Positions 49,894-60,178 of a stretch of DNA of 64,000 nucleotides are shown piece by piece (positions within the stretch are counted from its first letter, which is position 1; the number at the start of each line of letters is the position of its first letter). The notes under the pieces were generated by a model that saw only the letters and a program-made list of their open reading frames with translations, made no database searches and was not told the DNA's origin. The position numbers and the translations under genes are program-made. The stretch lies in NCBI GenBank assembly GCA_027494135.1, contig JAOSJK010000012.1:920795-984794 (forward strand). Reading direction: 5' to 3'. Source of the DNA: Acidimicrobiia bacterium. GTDB taxonomy: Bacteria; Actinomycetota; Acidimicrobiia; IMCC26256; PALSA-610.

Positions 49894-50082
49894 TCGGTTC
49901 TTCCGTGGGCCTGTGAGTGTGCGTGCCTGATTGAGGATGCCTGATTGAGGATCTGGGTGCGCCGGGTTGTCCCGGCCTATGGGCGGGGACGATTGGCGGG
50001 TTGGCTGGACTTCGTTGTCGTCTGGGTGCGTAATCGGCGATGCCGCACGCGGGTGCGGCGCGTGGGAATCGAGGTTACCGGG

Positions 50083-50606
50083 ATGGCTGACGAAGCGAAC
50101 CAGACCGACATCGAGGTGACGGCGGAGTTGGGCGGTGGCGTTCCCGACGTGGACGAGTCACTGCGCGCGACACGGAGGTAGATGGCCGTGCGCTCGAGTC
50201 AGGTGATGTGGAGGACGTGATCGGGCGGGCCGGGGAGGCTGGGCGGCGCGACGACGAAGACACGGTCGACGCCGATGGCGATGAGGTGGTGTCTGGGGGT
50301 GACGCGCGTGAGGTGTTGACCCGGGTTGCGAACGCCAGCGTGTGGGGTGTGATGGTGGTGCAGTACCCGGAGCGCGATGTTCGCGTGTCGATGGATGGTG
50401 ACGCGGCGCTTCGCCTGCTGGCGATGTATGCGGGTGCTCCTGTGCGTGGCTACGAAGACCGTGTGGATCTGGGGGTGTGCGACGCGCGGTGTTCGTGGGT
50501 CGGTGTCGATGTGGCGCGTGCACTGGGGTTGTTCTGGGTTCCGTCAGAGCTTCTCGCGGCGGGCCGCACGACGATCGATCCGGTACCGGCGGGGGTGGCG
50601 GTCTGA
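50083..50606 (+). CDS. Acidic protein of unknown function, probably frameshifted
   Basis: ATG 50083 opens a frame (MADEANQTDIEVTAELGGG...) that ends at 50181; the continuation in the next frame (ALESGDVEDVIGRAG) runs to 50606 with a folded-looking segment (VLTRVANASVWGVMVVQYPE, ALRLLAMYAGAPVRGYEDRV). One extra base near 50160-50180 would explain the split. Family not recognised; codon use (many GTG, GGT) differs from neighbours, suggesting a plasmid or phage source. 49906-50082 shows nothing else. Confidence 0.4.
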
Positions 50607-50688
50607 TCGGGGTTGCGCGGCGCGGCGCTGCGGTGGAGTTCGCGGTGCTACCGATTGGTGTGCCTGGGGTTGTTGACACTGTCGGGAT

Positions 50689-51033
50689 GTGCGGCGACTT
50701 GGTCCGGGGCACATCGATCGGCGGCGCAGACTCCGACCCTGCGACTATTTGTCCGATCCGCACGCTTTCGGTCGCCCTGAGCGTGTGGTTGTCGTCGTCC
50801 CGCCGGGCGGTGATGAGGTATCGGGCCGCGTCGCGATGCTCCAACATGTCGTTGTCGCGGCATGGAATGGCTCGGGTAGGTGCCCGACGGCACGGTTGTT
50901 GTCGCAGCGGTATGGGGTGAGCAAGCAGACGTTGTCGCGCGTGGCGCTCGGGGAGCGTTGGGCGGGCGAGACGGTCCTGGCGGCCCTCGTCGAGGTGTAC
51001 CTGGCGGGCACGGGCGGCCGTCCGGCCGGCTGA
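50689..51033 (+). CDS. Possible helix-turn-helix protein
   Basis: 114 codons from GTG 50689. The C-terminal half (CPTARLLSQRYGVSKQTLSR, then TVLAALVEVYLAG) looks like a short DNA-binding helix-turn-helix. The N-terminus is arginine-rich and may not be real. It lies opposite the untrusted tail of the SMC ORF. No family recognised. Confidence 0.35.
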   Translation: MRRLGPGHIDRRRRLRPCDYLSDPHAFGRPERVVVVVPPGGDEVSGRVAMLQHVVVAAWNGSGRCPTARLLSQRYGVSKQTLSRVALGERWAGETVLAALVEVYLAGTGGRPAG

Positions 51034-51153
51034 TTCGGGGCCCCACGGGGCGTCTTGGGGCGGCAGCGGCGCGCCTGCGTGCGCTTTGGTTGGTGACCCG
51101 GACGCTCGCGCCGTGAGCGGAACTGAGATCGAGATGCTGGGTGCGATCGACGC

Positions 51154-54100
51154 CTACCGGCCCCGGGAGTTCGGCGGTTCTGAGCGGTGCCGTCGTGTTG
51201 GATCATCCGGATCGAATCCAGGTAGACGAGATTCGCGTCGTCCGTTTCGACGACCACGTGAACGCAGCCGGAGCGGGGATTCTCACGACCGTCGAGCCGA
51301 ACGATGTTCTTGAAGGAGGCGAGAGCACCCACGTCATTCAGGCCGGTCGTGAAAATGAGCTGGAGGCCAAACGCGTCAGCGACCCGTTGTTGGACTTCCA
51401 TGAGCGTCGCCTGGTTGGCCTTCCCGATGGGATTGTCAAGCAGGAGTGGCAGTGCGGCGTTGGTCTGCTGGCCCGATGAGTGCGCCTCAGTTCGCATCCT
51501 CGTGAGAGCAGCAAACATGACCAGGGCAGCGGTGACCTTCTGGCCACCCGAGAACGATGCCATCTCGGAGATGTCGACGCGTTCGTCCGTCAGCCGCTTG
51601 TGAGGCTTCAGGATCGACGCGTGAAACGGCCCGCCGACCGCGGCAGAGACGGCCGCGTACAGCAGCTCCATGCCGGATGTCGGGGTCTTCGCTGGGTCTT
51701 CGCAGATGCGATCGACAACCGTCGCCACACGACCCGACAGCTCAGTGGCGGTTTCTGGGAGACGCGGGTGTGTCAGCTGCAGGAAGGACCGGTCCGACCA
51801 TTCGTCGAGACCAGCTGGGAGGCGAGTCCGTCGCTGCATCCTCTCCAGGAGCTTGACTGCCTCCTTGGCCTTCCCGGTGAGATGGTCGATCACGATCCGC
51901 CGATGTCGGTCGAGGTCAGCGAGCTGGTTCTCGATCGTTAGGGCGTACGCGTGAAGCTGACTTGCGAGATCGTGGGCGTACTGGCCGCGTTGATCCGGAT
52001 GACCCTCCGTGAGGCGAGGCAGAAGGGTCGGCAGGTCAGATGAGAGGAGATCTCGCTATTCGTTCGCCAAGTGCCGAACGTCGTCGAGCGCGTGGTTCCG
52101 CTCTTCGGTGGCGATTCTCATGTACTCCGCCGCATCGTCCAGCAGCGTCTCGCGTTCACGTCGTTCCCTTTCGGCCTGGGCCGCGGTTCCCGGCCATGCC
52201 GCGGCGTGGCGTCGTTCCTCCAGCACATCTGCAGGGCGACGCATCAGCGACGCGTGTCGCCTGAGCAGCCCGATGAGATCGTCGGCCTCGCGTCGGAAGG
52301 CTTGGGCGGTCTGCTCGGCTTGATCGGCCTGGCCCGCATGGTGCGCCTGCCGCTCAGCGGCCTCATCTCGCTGAGCGAGGGCGGAGGATGCCTCGGCCGC
52401 GAGTCGATCCGCGAGCGCTCGTGCTTCGTCAGCGGTTCTGGGCTCTTCATCCAGAGCGCTGCGGCGACTCTGCGGGATCCCTTCTTTGTCGGTCAGATCG
52501 GCTTCTGCCTTGTCGAGCGCGTCGCGTGCGAGCGCCTCACGCCCCTGTGTCAGCGAGAGACGCTTCTTGGCTTCGCGCGTCGCGATATCGCGAGCCTGAA
52601 CGTTGGCGCCCTCCGGGCCCGCGAGGAGCGACCGGGCCTGGTCGACAACTTCCTCATCTCGACGCCGTAGGAGCGGGGACAACTCGGCGCTCTCCTTCAT
52701 GAGATCGTCCCGTTCCTTCACGACCTGGTCGGGGGGTGCAGCTGCGATGAGCTCCTGCCGTGCATCCTCGAGAGCACGCTCGAGCGTGTCGACTGGCGCA
52801 TCGGGGGCAGCCTGATCGGCAGGTACGAGCCGGTGGTGGGTGAGCGACGATTCGATCTGGCTGATCCGGATTCGGACTTCGCCGATCAGCGCCTGCGCCG
52901 CTTCGATCTGCTCGGTGGCGGTCGCTCGCGCCGTATCCGCTGCCTGCATCTGTCGTTCGGCCTCGTCGCGATGCTCGCGGGCCTGGGACGCCGCTCGCTC
53001 TTCTTGCGGACGGCGGGCCTGATTCCTGGCGAGCTTCTGGACTGCACTCTCTGCTCGCGCTGCGTCAGCGTGGGCATCCCGAGCCGGCTGCACCGCCGCC
53101 AAGGCACTTCGCGCAAGAGCGTCGGCCTCATCACATGCTGACTCCGCGTCCCGAAGGCCAGCTTCGGCCTGGTGGTGTTCGGTCCGGCGATCGGATTCCT
53201 CGGACCGCAGCCGGGCAACGGCATCCAACGGGTTCGCGTTCAGGAACGAGAGCAATTGTGCCCGGGCATCACGAGCATCCACCTCCTGTTCGATGACGGT
53301 CTCGCGCTCGGTGCTAGCGACATCGAGCTGCGTCTGCCGGCGCTCGCCCTCGCCTATCGCTGCATCCTCGTCGTGGAGCGCCGCGGGACCCGGCAGGACG
53401 ACGACCCCCTCGCGCCGACCGTCGTTGTGGACAGGCAGTCCGGTTGAGAGCACGGTGGGGGCCATCGGTGAGAAGTCCGACAGCGCCTCGATCGCGGCGT
53501 CGAGCTCGCTGGGGTCGGTCAGAACGATGCCGGTGACGATCTCCGGGTGCAGGGAGATGACCTCGGCATGTTGGTCCGCCGGGATCTGCGTGCGCAAGAC
53601 TTCCCAGGCGGAGAACGCGCTTCGGATGCCACGCTTCGCCAGTGCAGCGAGAGCAGCCTCGACGTCCTGACTCGGTGGGAGCAGGCCCGTGCGATCCAGC
53701 CAGTCGACTGCCCGCTGATCAGTTGCGGTGCGCAGCTCAATCGCTACCCGCTCGGTCGCGGCTGCTTCCGCCTCCCTTCGGAGTCGATCGGCTGCTGTCG
53801 GGCCGTCGTGCCAGAGATCGGGGTGGGCAGCGTCAAAGGCTGCGGCCACATGGGGCAGGTCGAGCAGTCGTTCGGCACCCGACGTGACCGCCGCGGATCG
53901 GGCGGCTGCTCTCTCGAACGCGGCGCGGCAAGCAGCCTCCGCGCGACGCGCCTGCGCAACGACGTCGCGCGCAGCGTCGACCTCGGCCTCGGCGGTCGTG
54001 GCGACGCCAGTTAGGCGCTCCACCTCGGCAAGGAGGCGTTGGACCTCCGTGCCTCTTGTGTCGACGGCGTCGTCAAGGAGCTGCCCTCGGTCGAGCAGAC

Positions 54101-55578
54101 CCTCGCGGATCGCTTCGGCCACCTCTGCATCGAGCTGGCCGAGGTTCGCTTCCGCCGTTGCCGCATCGGAGGTGGCGCCGGCGTAAGTCGCTTGCGCAGT
54201 CTTAAACGATCGCCCCGCCTGCTTGGCCTTGATCCGTTCCTGCTTCAGGCGCTCGCCAGCCTCGTCGAGAGTGGCCTGCTCGATCTTGAGCAGGTGACCG
54301 AGCTTCGCTGCCAGCCGATGCTCGGCAACAGCCACGGCTTCACGCAACGGTCTTGCCTGGTCGTCCACTTCAGCCAACAGTGCATTGATCTGGCCAAGAC
54401 GCGTTTCGATCGCGCCCAGCCGCCGCAGCGCGGTGGTCAGTTCCCAGGCTTCGACGCGCAGCTGACTCGCTCGGAGCTGGGCGAGCGCTTCCTGGTGGGA
54501 CGCTGAACTCTCGAGGTGGTGGAGGCGAGCGGCGACGAGCTGCGCTTGCCGCCACTGTTGTTGTCGCTGGTTTCGGAGCGATTGGGCGTCCCTGGCCACC
54601 TGCTCGAATCGGGTCGCCTCGTTTCGGTGATGGTCGACGGCTTGGTCCGCAGCAATCTGGGCGGCGCGGAATTGGTCGGCGACTTGGAGAGACGAATCCC
54701 ATACAACCGTCGCCTCGGCTCGCTGCTCGTCGAGCTGGCGCTGCTGCGTCGCCGCGTACGCGAGCTTGCTCTCGACTGTTGAACAGAACCGTTGCTGCGC
54801 GAGCAGGCTCGGACGCTGCGCCAGCGTGTCCTTGACTTGGTCGACGACTGCAGCGATGCCGTCCGGGACCTCCGGGGGATGATGTAGGGCATCGCCCACT
54901 GCACGAGATGATCGCCGGTCTCGAAGTGGAACCGTTCGGAGATCGACCCTTCGTCCGCTGACATCTTCAGCTGGTCTGCGAAGACATCCGGATCGAGTCC
55001 GTGGTGACGTAACCACTCGGCCCATCGGGTCTGGTTCGAGTCCGGTCGGAAGGCGTCGCCCTGCATCCGATCAGCGAGCTGGGTCGTGAAGTCGGCCAGA
55101 GGTCGGCGTTGCGCGCCGTCGGTGCGGACGAGCTCCACGGCCGCCTCAAACGTGAGGGGCCCGCCACTCGGTGGCACGAGAATGCCCCACAACTGGCGGT
55201 TCAGCTGCGCGGATTCCCGGGCCTTCTCTTGGCGGTGTTGCCGCCATTGGAGCACCTGCCCGAGCATGAGCCGGGTACCGGAACCGGTGAGCGTTCGGAC
55301 GCCAGCAACCTGAGCGAACTCCAGGATCACGTGGGCGGTGTCGGTGCCGAGGACGTAGTCACCGAGCTGCTTGTCCGGCCTTCCAAGAAACTCGGTGAGC
55401 GATGGCCGCAGGGTGGAGAACACGAGCGACAACCAGGATGTCTTGCCCCCATGTTCTCGAGCCAGAGCACGGATGACGTGGGCTCACCAGCGGCATCCGT
55501 GAGCTCCACGGTCAATGGATCGAACCGCGCATCGGGATGGCCGACAGATTCCATGTGCACTCGACGCAGGTGCCACAT
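51154..55578 (-). CDS. Large SMC-like ATPase of an unassigned three-gene system, broken
   Basis: ATG 55578 overlaps the upstream stop (TGATG). Pieces: N-terminus MWHLRRVHMES...LENMGGKTSWLSLVFS (ATP-binding loop, first Gly replaced) after restoring one base at 55446-55450; then to MPYIIPPEVPD after one base at 54874-54878; then ~990 residues of coiled coil with a hinge-like middle (LLPPSQDVEAALAALAKRG...IVLTDPSELD). An in-frame TAG at 52056-52058 follows, then the ATPase end FSGGQKVTAALVMF and LPLLLDNPIGKANQ. Total about 1450 residues. Similarity ends near 51190; the frame stays open to 50745, and 51154 is the stop of a -1 shift, so the end is conjectural. Confidence 0.65.
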
Positions 55579-56294
55579 CAGTTGGCCTCGGCGATCGTCG
55601 CGTCGATGAGCGCCTGGAACACAGCATTGGCCGCAACCTCGCGGACGTGGAGCCGGAATCTCTCCGTCGAACGGAATCGTTCCTTGTCACTCGCATCGCG
55701 CGCCATGAATCCGCGATCGGCGAGCCAGCGGAGCACGCGTCCGACCTTGTACACGGTGCAGTCTTGGCGTAGTGCGTCTGATCCCTTGTTGTGCGAGACC
55801 GCCTTTTCCGCGACGTAGGTCATGAGGGCATCCTCGGGGCCGATCTGATCGCCAGTTGGTTCGGCACTGCCCTGCGTCGACTCAGCGGCCTTCCGGATCC
55901 AGTCGTCCACCTCGACTGCTGTCAGGTGACGGGCGCCGGATTCGCTGAACGAGCTAGCTGTGGGAAAGCAGTAGGTAGCGATGCCGACGAAGACCACCCC
56001 GTAGATGACCCGCTCGTTCGCAGAAGTCCACTTGAAGTCGCGTTGGAGATCATCCGATCGAAGCGAGAAGGGAGAACTCGCAGTCGTGTCGAGTACGAGA
56101 CCGAGTTGCGGGTCGGCGCCGAGAACACGGAGGCCGAGTGGCTCTGCGGCGAGCCGAACCGCGCTGGCGTATCCCGGATCGGTTCGGAAACGAGCGAGCA
56201 GTTCGCGGTGGTCGGGATCGGCACCGGGCCGGCTACTTCGGTCGAGCGACAGCGCGAGCAGCCGATTCGCGGCGACGAAGTCATCGGGGCGCAT
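55578..56294 (-). CDS. MukE/JetB-like small subunit of the SMC system
   Basis: 238 residues, no catalytic motif. The C-terminal ~100 residues (VSHNKGSDALRQDCTVYKVG RVLRWLADRGFMAR split by a turn, then FRSTERFRLHVREVA) read as a winged helix, like kite proteins of MukBEF/Wadjet complexes. Starts inside the end of the upstream gene and its stop overlaps the SMC start. Intact. Assignment rests on size, order and fold impression. Confidence 0.55.
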   Translation of the reverse strand: MRPDDFVAANRLLALSLDRSSRPGADPDHRELLARFRTDPGYASAVRLAAEPLGLRVLGADPQLGLVLDTTASSPFSLRSDDLQRDFKWTSANERVIYGVVFVGIATYCFPTASSFSESGARHLTAVEVDDWIRKAAESTQGSAEPTGDQIGPEDALMTYVAEKAVSHNKGSDALRQDCTVYKVGRVLRWLADRGFMARDASDKERFRSTERFRLHVREVAANAVFQALIDATIAEAN

Positions 56295-57746
56295 TTGCGA
56301 CCTCTCCGGACGGTGTACGCGCGAGCGCCAGGTCGGGAACGACGAAGTGCATGGACTTCAGCTGTGTCCCGTCATCGAAGGCCGCGATGCCGGCGAGCAT
56401 CGGGTCGCGAGTGTCGGTTGACCCCCTCTCGCCCCAGCAGCGCATGGCGCAGAGAGCGACGAGGAGCGCGACGTCGTCGGCTTGGTGATCGAGCAGTGTC
56501 GACAGGTGGACGGGTTCAGCTCCGACGGATGCCATGAGCGATCGGGCGGCCTCCCACGCCTCGTCGTCGAATCGCTCGAAGGGGCTCTCGATCTCGAGGA
56601 GGTCTCCCAGATCGAGGTCGACGAACGGTTCTTCGCGTTCGCGGGGGCGGGCGAGGAGCAGCTCGAACACGTCGGCCAGCGAGGTGACCGACGGAATGGT
56701 GGGTCCGGCGAACGGGCCTACGAGCACGGGGGACAAGCTGATCGGTCTTGTCGGCGGGGAGCGAGAGCAGCGGCAGGAAGACGTCGTCACGAAGGTGGAC
56801 CTTGCCGACGGAGAGGGACACGGCGAAGCCCTGGATGACCTGCGCCGCTCTGAATCGAGATCGGGCGTCGAGGATGTGCTGCTGAAGTGCCAGCAGCTGG
56901 TGGAGGGTGTCCCCAACGAGGTCGACCACGGCCGCCGCTTGCGTTCTGGAGGTGGGGTCGACGTCCTCAGCAAGCTGGGTGGCGTGATCCGACAGCTGGT
57001 GAAGCACGTTCACGCGTGTCTCGATGTGGGCCAGCGATTCTTCCAGAACGGTCTCGACATCTGTTTCCCAGTTGATATCGCGGAGGTCGCGTTCGACGGA
57101 GCGCAAGAATCGGTCCAGTCGGTTTCGGTACTCGACCGCGATCCGACGGGTGATGGCGGCTGACTGCTCGGCCTGGGACCAACGACCGGATTCGATCTGT
57201 GCTCGAAGCACCGCCTCCGCGGCGATCTGTCGATCTTCGAGATCAAGGTCGAGGCCGGCGAGTGCCAAGTTGAGGGCGGCCTCATCAGCGTGGAGGCGAA
57301 CCTCGCCCTCGGACGTGAGGGTCTCGTACAGTGCGATCACGCGCAGGTCGTCTCGGCGATAGTCATTTGCTGGGTCGATCCAGGGAACGTCGAACCCGCG
57401 GGCCGCATGTCCGACATTGAGGAGGCGGTCGACAAGCCAGCTTGCGACGTAGGCATGGTCTTCGGGTGATTGGCCTGGAGCGATTACGCGCCGCGTGGAC
57501 GGTGATCTCTTGCTCGACGTGGTCCCGCGGAACCCCACCCTCGGGGTGCATCCCATACTCGGCCGCGATCGCATCGAAGGCAGCGAGCTGGAGCAGACGC
57601 ATGTCGTAGACATCCCAGTTCCGGTCGGACCCGCCCGCCCTTGCCGCGCGGTTCTTGTCGTGTTCGATGTCGAGCAACGGCTGGAGATGCGCAAGTACCC
57701 GCAGGCGGCGGGTGAACGACCTGCCGGTATTCGATGGGACCTCCAT
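56281..57746 (-). CDS. MukF/JetA-like helical subunit of the SMC system, two frameshifts
   Basis: From ATG 57746: MEVPSNTGRSFTRRLRVLAH... to EQEITV, an indel near 57486-57500, then VIAPGQSPEDHAYVASWLVD through ~270 helical residues, an indel at a G run (56728-56732), then SPVLVGPFAGPTIPS to the stop at 56281. Corrected length about 485. Mostly long helices, acidic near the C-terminus (DLGDLLEIESPFERFDDEA), as in kleisins such as JetA/MukF. Not DUF3375, DUF2397 or another Jet family I can name. Confidence 0.5.
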
Positions 57747-57859
57747 GCTCCCTACGGTATATCCGGCCTGTGACATGGGCCCGGCGCTCCGAGGAGCATG
57801 GTCACCTCAACCGTTGGGCGAGCCGACCGTGGCGGAGCCAGCACCATCGTGACGGTCCA

Positions 57860-59047
57860 TCAGAACTCGACCCGGAAGCGCGGCACGAAGGTCTCGGGCT
57901 GGATGCTAACGCCCCGGATCCGATCCACTCGGTAGCTCCGGATCTGCGTCCGGTCGTTGATGACGAACAGCAAGAGGTGGCCCTCACGGCTTCGACGTAG
58001 CGAGTAGGGCTCAACCACGCGGGTACCGATTCGGCCCCGTTCCGGCAGGTAGTCGATGGCGATCTTCAGGCGGTTGGCGCCCGCGAACCGAATCAGCTCG
58101 AGCGGAGCCCCCGTGTTCCACGTGGTCATGTAGCGCGCGGGGCGCCACTCGGACACGTCGGTTCCCACCGGGATGAGCTGGAGAGCCGGAACGGCCACTC
58201 CGCCATCGAGCCACTCGAACACTTCGTCGAGCTCAGCCCAGAAGTCCTCGAAGGGCGGAAGGAACGGGAGCTGGTGGCCCAGCATGTTCGACCACTCCGT
58301 TTCGATCTCAATACGGAACGTCGTGGCGCGCATCGAGTCGAGTGTCGGCGGATCGATACCGGCATGGGCACATTTCCTGTCGAGTACCGCCACGACCTCA
58401 GGTGCCCGGCCCATCAGGTCGGGGTGACGGTGCGTGTGGATCACGTCATAGAGATCGCGCGGACGGCACCTCTCGGCCAGAGCCCGCAACTTCTCTCCCA
58501 TGAGTTCGGGTAGCGAATACGAGAGGACGTCCGCGAGGTGGTCAGCGTCGTGCAGCGTCGTCGCGACGTCGGTGAACGGGTGGAAGACCGGTCGGCGTTC
58601 AAGCGGCCGGACGATGACCTCATCCGCGGTCAGGTCGAGCTTGACCTTGGGTACCGAAGGGGAACCCAAAGGCCCGACGAAGCCGATGCGACCCTCGATC
58701 GTAGGATTCCCCCGCCTGTTCTTACGCTGCCGGAAGGAGCGTTCTTCGACCCGGATCTCGAGCCCACAGCGCTCGTAGAGCCAAGCGGCGATGTCGGTGA
58801 ACGTCTCCATCAGGGTGGCGGGATCGAGATCGTCGGGACCAACCGTGAAGTCAAGATCTTCCGAGAAACGGTACGTCTCGAACCAGCACTTCCTCAGGCA
58901 CGTGCCGCCCTTGAACGCCCACCGCTGGGTATCCCGGTTGTTCGCGATGCCGGCAAGCAGCCACCCCAACACGTAGTCCTTCTCGACGACGTCTTGACGA
59001 AGCCGCCACTCGTTCGCAGCATTGGCGATCTCGCGGTTGGTGATCAT
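57860..59047 (-). CDS. abiEii: AbiEii nucleotidyltransferase toxin with WYL-like C-terminus
   Basis: 395 residues; ATG 59047 overlaps the AbiEi stop as ATGA. Nucleotidyltransferase motif FKGGTCLRK near 46 and YRFSEDLDF near 64 define the AbiEii/AbiGii fold that pyrimidine-extends tRNA and stops growth. The last ~90 residues (ANRLKIAIDYLPERG, VVEPYSLRRSREGHLLLFVI) resemble a WYL-type ligand-sensing domain, which the classical AbiEii lacks. In the raw sequence the frame continues upstream into the AbiEi gene only because of an indel. Confidence 0.85.
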   Translation of the reverse strand: MITNREIANAANEWRLRQDVVEKDYVLGWLLAGIANNRDTQRWAFKGGTCLRKCWFETYRFSEDLDFTVGPDDLDPATLMETFTDIAAWLYERCGLEIRVEERSFRQRKNRRGNPTIEGRIGFVGPLGSPSVPKVKLDLTADEVIVRPLERRPVFHPFTDVATTLHDADHLADVLSYSLPELMGEKLRALAERCRPRDLYDVIHTHRHPDLMGRAPEVVAVLDRKCAHAGIDPPTLDSMRATTFRIEIETEWSNMLGHQLPFLPPFEDFWAELDEVFEWLDGGVAVPALQLIPVGTDVSEWRPARYMTTWNTGAPLELIRFAGANRLKIAIDYLPERGRIGTRVVEPYSLRRSREGHLLLFVINDRTQIRSYRVDRIRGVSIQPETFVPRFRVEF

Positions 59048-59854
59048 GCAGCGAGGTCCGCGTTCACCAGAAGCCCCCACCTCGACGAGCGCGACCCGAC
59101 GGCAGGCTGCGAGGGGTCGAGCGATGAGATGCCGGCAGAGAGGCGCTCGGAAACCGCTTCGATCACGAGTGGGTCGTCGACTCCGGAGGTGTTCGAGCAA
59201 GTACCCGAAACGCTTGAAGGCGGCACCATTGCCGAGCTTGTCGAGCGTCTCGATCAGGGAGCGGGCGTCTGCCTCGAGAAGGTAGGCATCTAGAATCTCG
59301 GCTACGTGTCTGACGCCCCCTCCAAGCGCCGGCGCGTCCAACAACTCGGCGACAGTCCGGGATGGATCCGCGACGAGGACGCGCCGCTCGTGCCGCCATT
59401 CGGATCGCAGCCCCCACTCGAGCCAGGCATCGCTCACGTGATGGACGAGATAGCTGTTCCCCGCGAGCTCTTGGTCGACTTGACGCACCCGAGTGGTCGT
59501 GGCCACCACGGTTGAGCGGAATACCTGATCGGTGAGCGACCAACGGTTCGCAGCAGACCACCCGGTGATGTAGCAGGGATGCCAAACGAGGTCGGCGAGA
59601 TACCACGGGTCCTCGGTCCAGGTGAGAGGGTCCGGAGCGTCGACCGGGACCGAGAGGTACAGCCCGCGACGAACGCGCCTCAGCCAACCGCTCGATGCCC
59701 AGCCCGCCAGACGTCGAGCAGCCTCCGCTCTCGAAACTCCGAGGACGGATGCCGCCTCCTCAACCGTGGTCGTCCGTTGCCCGCGGGAGAAGATGGACGT
59801 CAGTTCGCGCCGCCCCGAACGGGACAAGCCACCAGTCTCGGCGTGGTCGACCAT
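59044..59854 (-). CDS. abiEi: AbiEi antitoxin, one frameshift
   Basis: About 269 residues from ATG 59854 (ATG 59863 also possible). N-terminal winged helix (TTVEEAASVLGVSRAEAARR, WLRRVRRGLYLSVP) binds the operator; AbiEi_4-like middle and C-terminus. After KRFGYLLEHL an indel near 59180-59190 shifts the frame; the correct end is DDPLVIEAVSERLSAGISS... RWGLLVNADLAA with TGA at 59044-59046, overlapping AbiEii. Without correction the ORF reads through into AbiEii as a false 667-residue fusion. Confidence 0.85.
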
Positions 59855-59864
59855 GCGGATCATC

Positions 59865-59874
59865 CTAGATCTAG
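59865..59874. promoter_or_regulatory. Palindrome at the AbiE start
   Basis: CTAGATCTAG, a perfect 10-bp palindrome directly upstream of the AbiEi ATG. AbiEi antitoxins repress their own promoter through inverted repeats, so this is a candidate operator. Confidence 0.45.
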
Positions 59875-60178
59875 AAACTCCGCCCCGGAACGAATTACTG
59901 GTGTTTTTCTATCTGAGCCATGAGGGTCGCGTAGCCCTTTGGTCTGCTTTGCACCTTCGCGCGCCGGGAACCGCGACGCCGCTCCCGACGCGCGCGGCGG
60001 TGGATCTACCGGTGCGGTAGACGGATGGGCGACGCCGGTCGACCCGTACCGTAGGGGTGACCTGGCCGGAACGACGACGCGGTGAACGCCGTAACGGGAT
60101 GTGCCTCCCGCCACCGCATCGCTACTACGCCCTCGAGTACGAGTAGCCCGCACTGGCTGCCGGCGAAGCGACTCGAGT
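59875..60178. other. Gene-free stretch between AbiE and the MFS gene
   Basis: About 300 nt. The left 60 nt are relatively A/T-rich and should hold the AbiE promoter; the rest is GC-rich without a convincing ORF, hairpin or repeat. Confidence 0.4.

Noticed and set aside
50745-51150. C-terminal tail of the SMC protein
   Set aside because: The ORF is open, but the residues become arginine/proline-rich without SMC character and oppose another possible gene.
57860-59863. A single 667-residue AbiEi-AbiEii fusion protein
   Set aside because: The AbiEi C-terminus (to RWGLLVNADLAA) is in another frame and ends with TGA overlapping the AbiEii ATG; the fusion arises from one indel near 59185.
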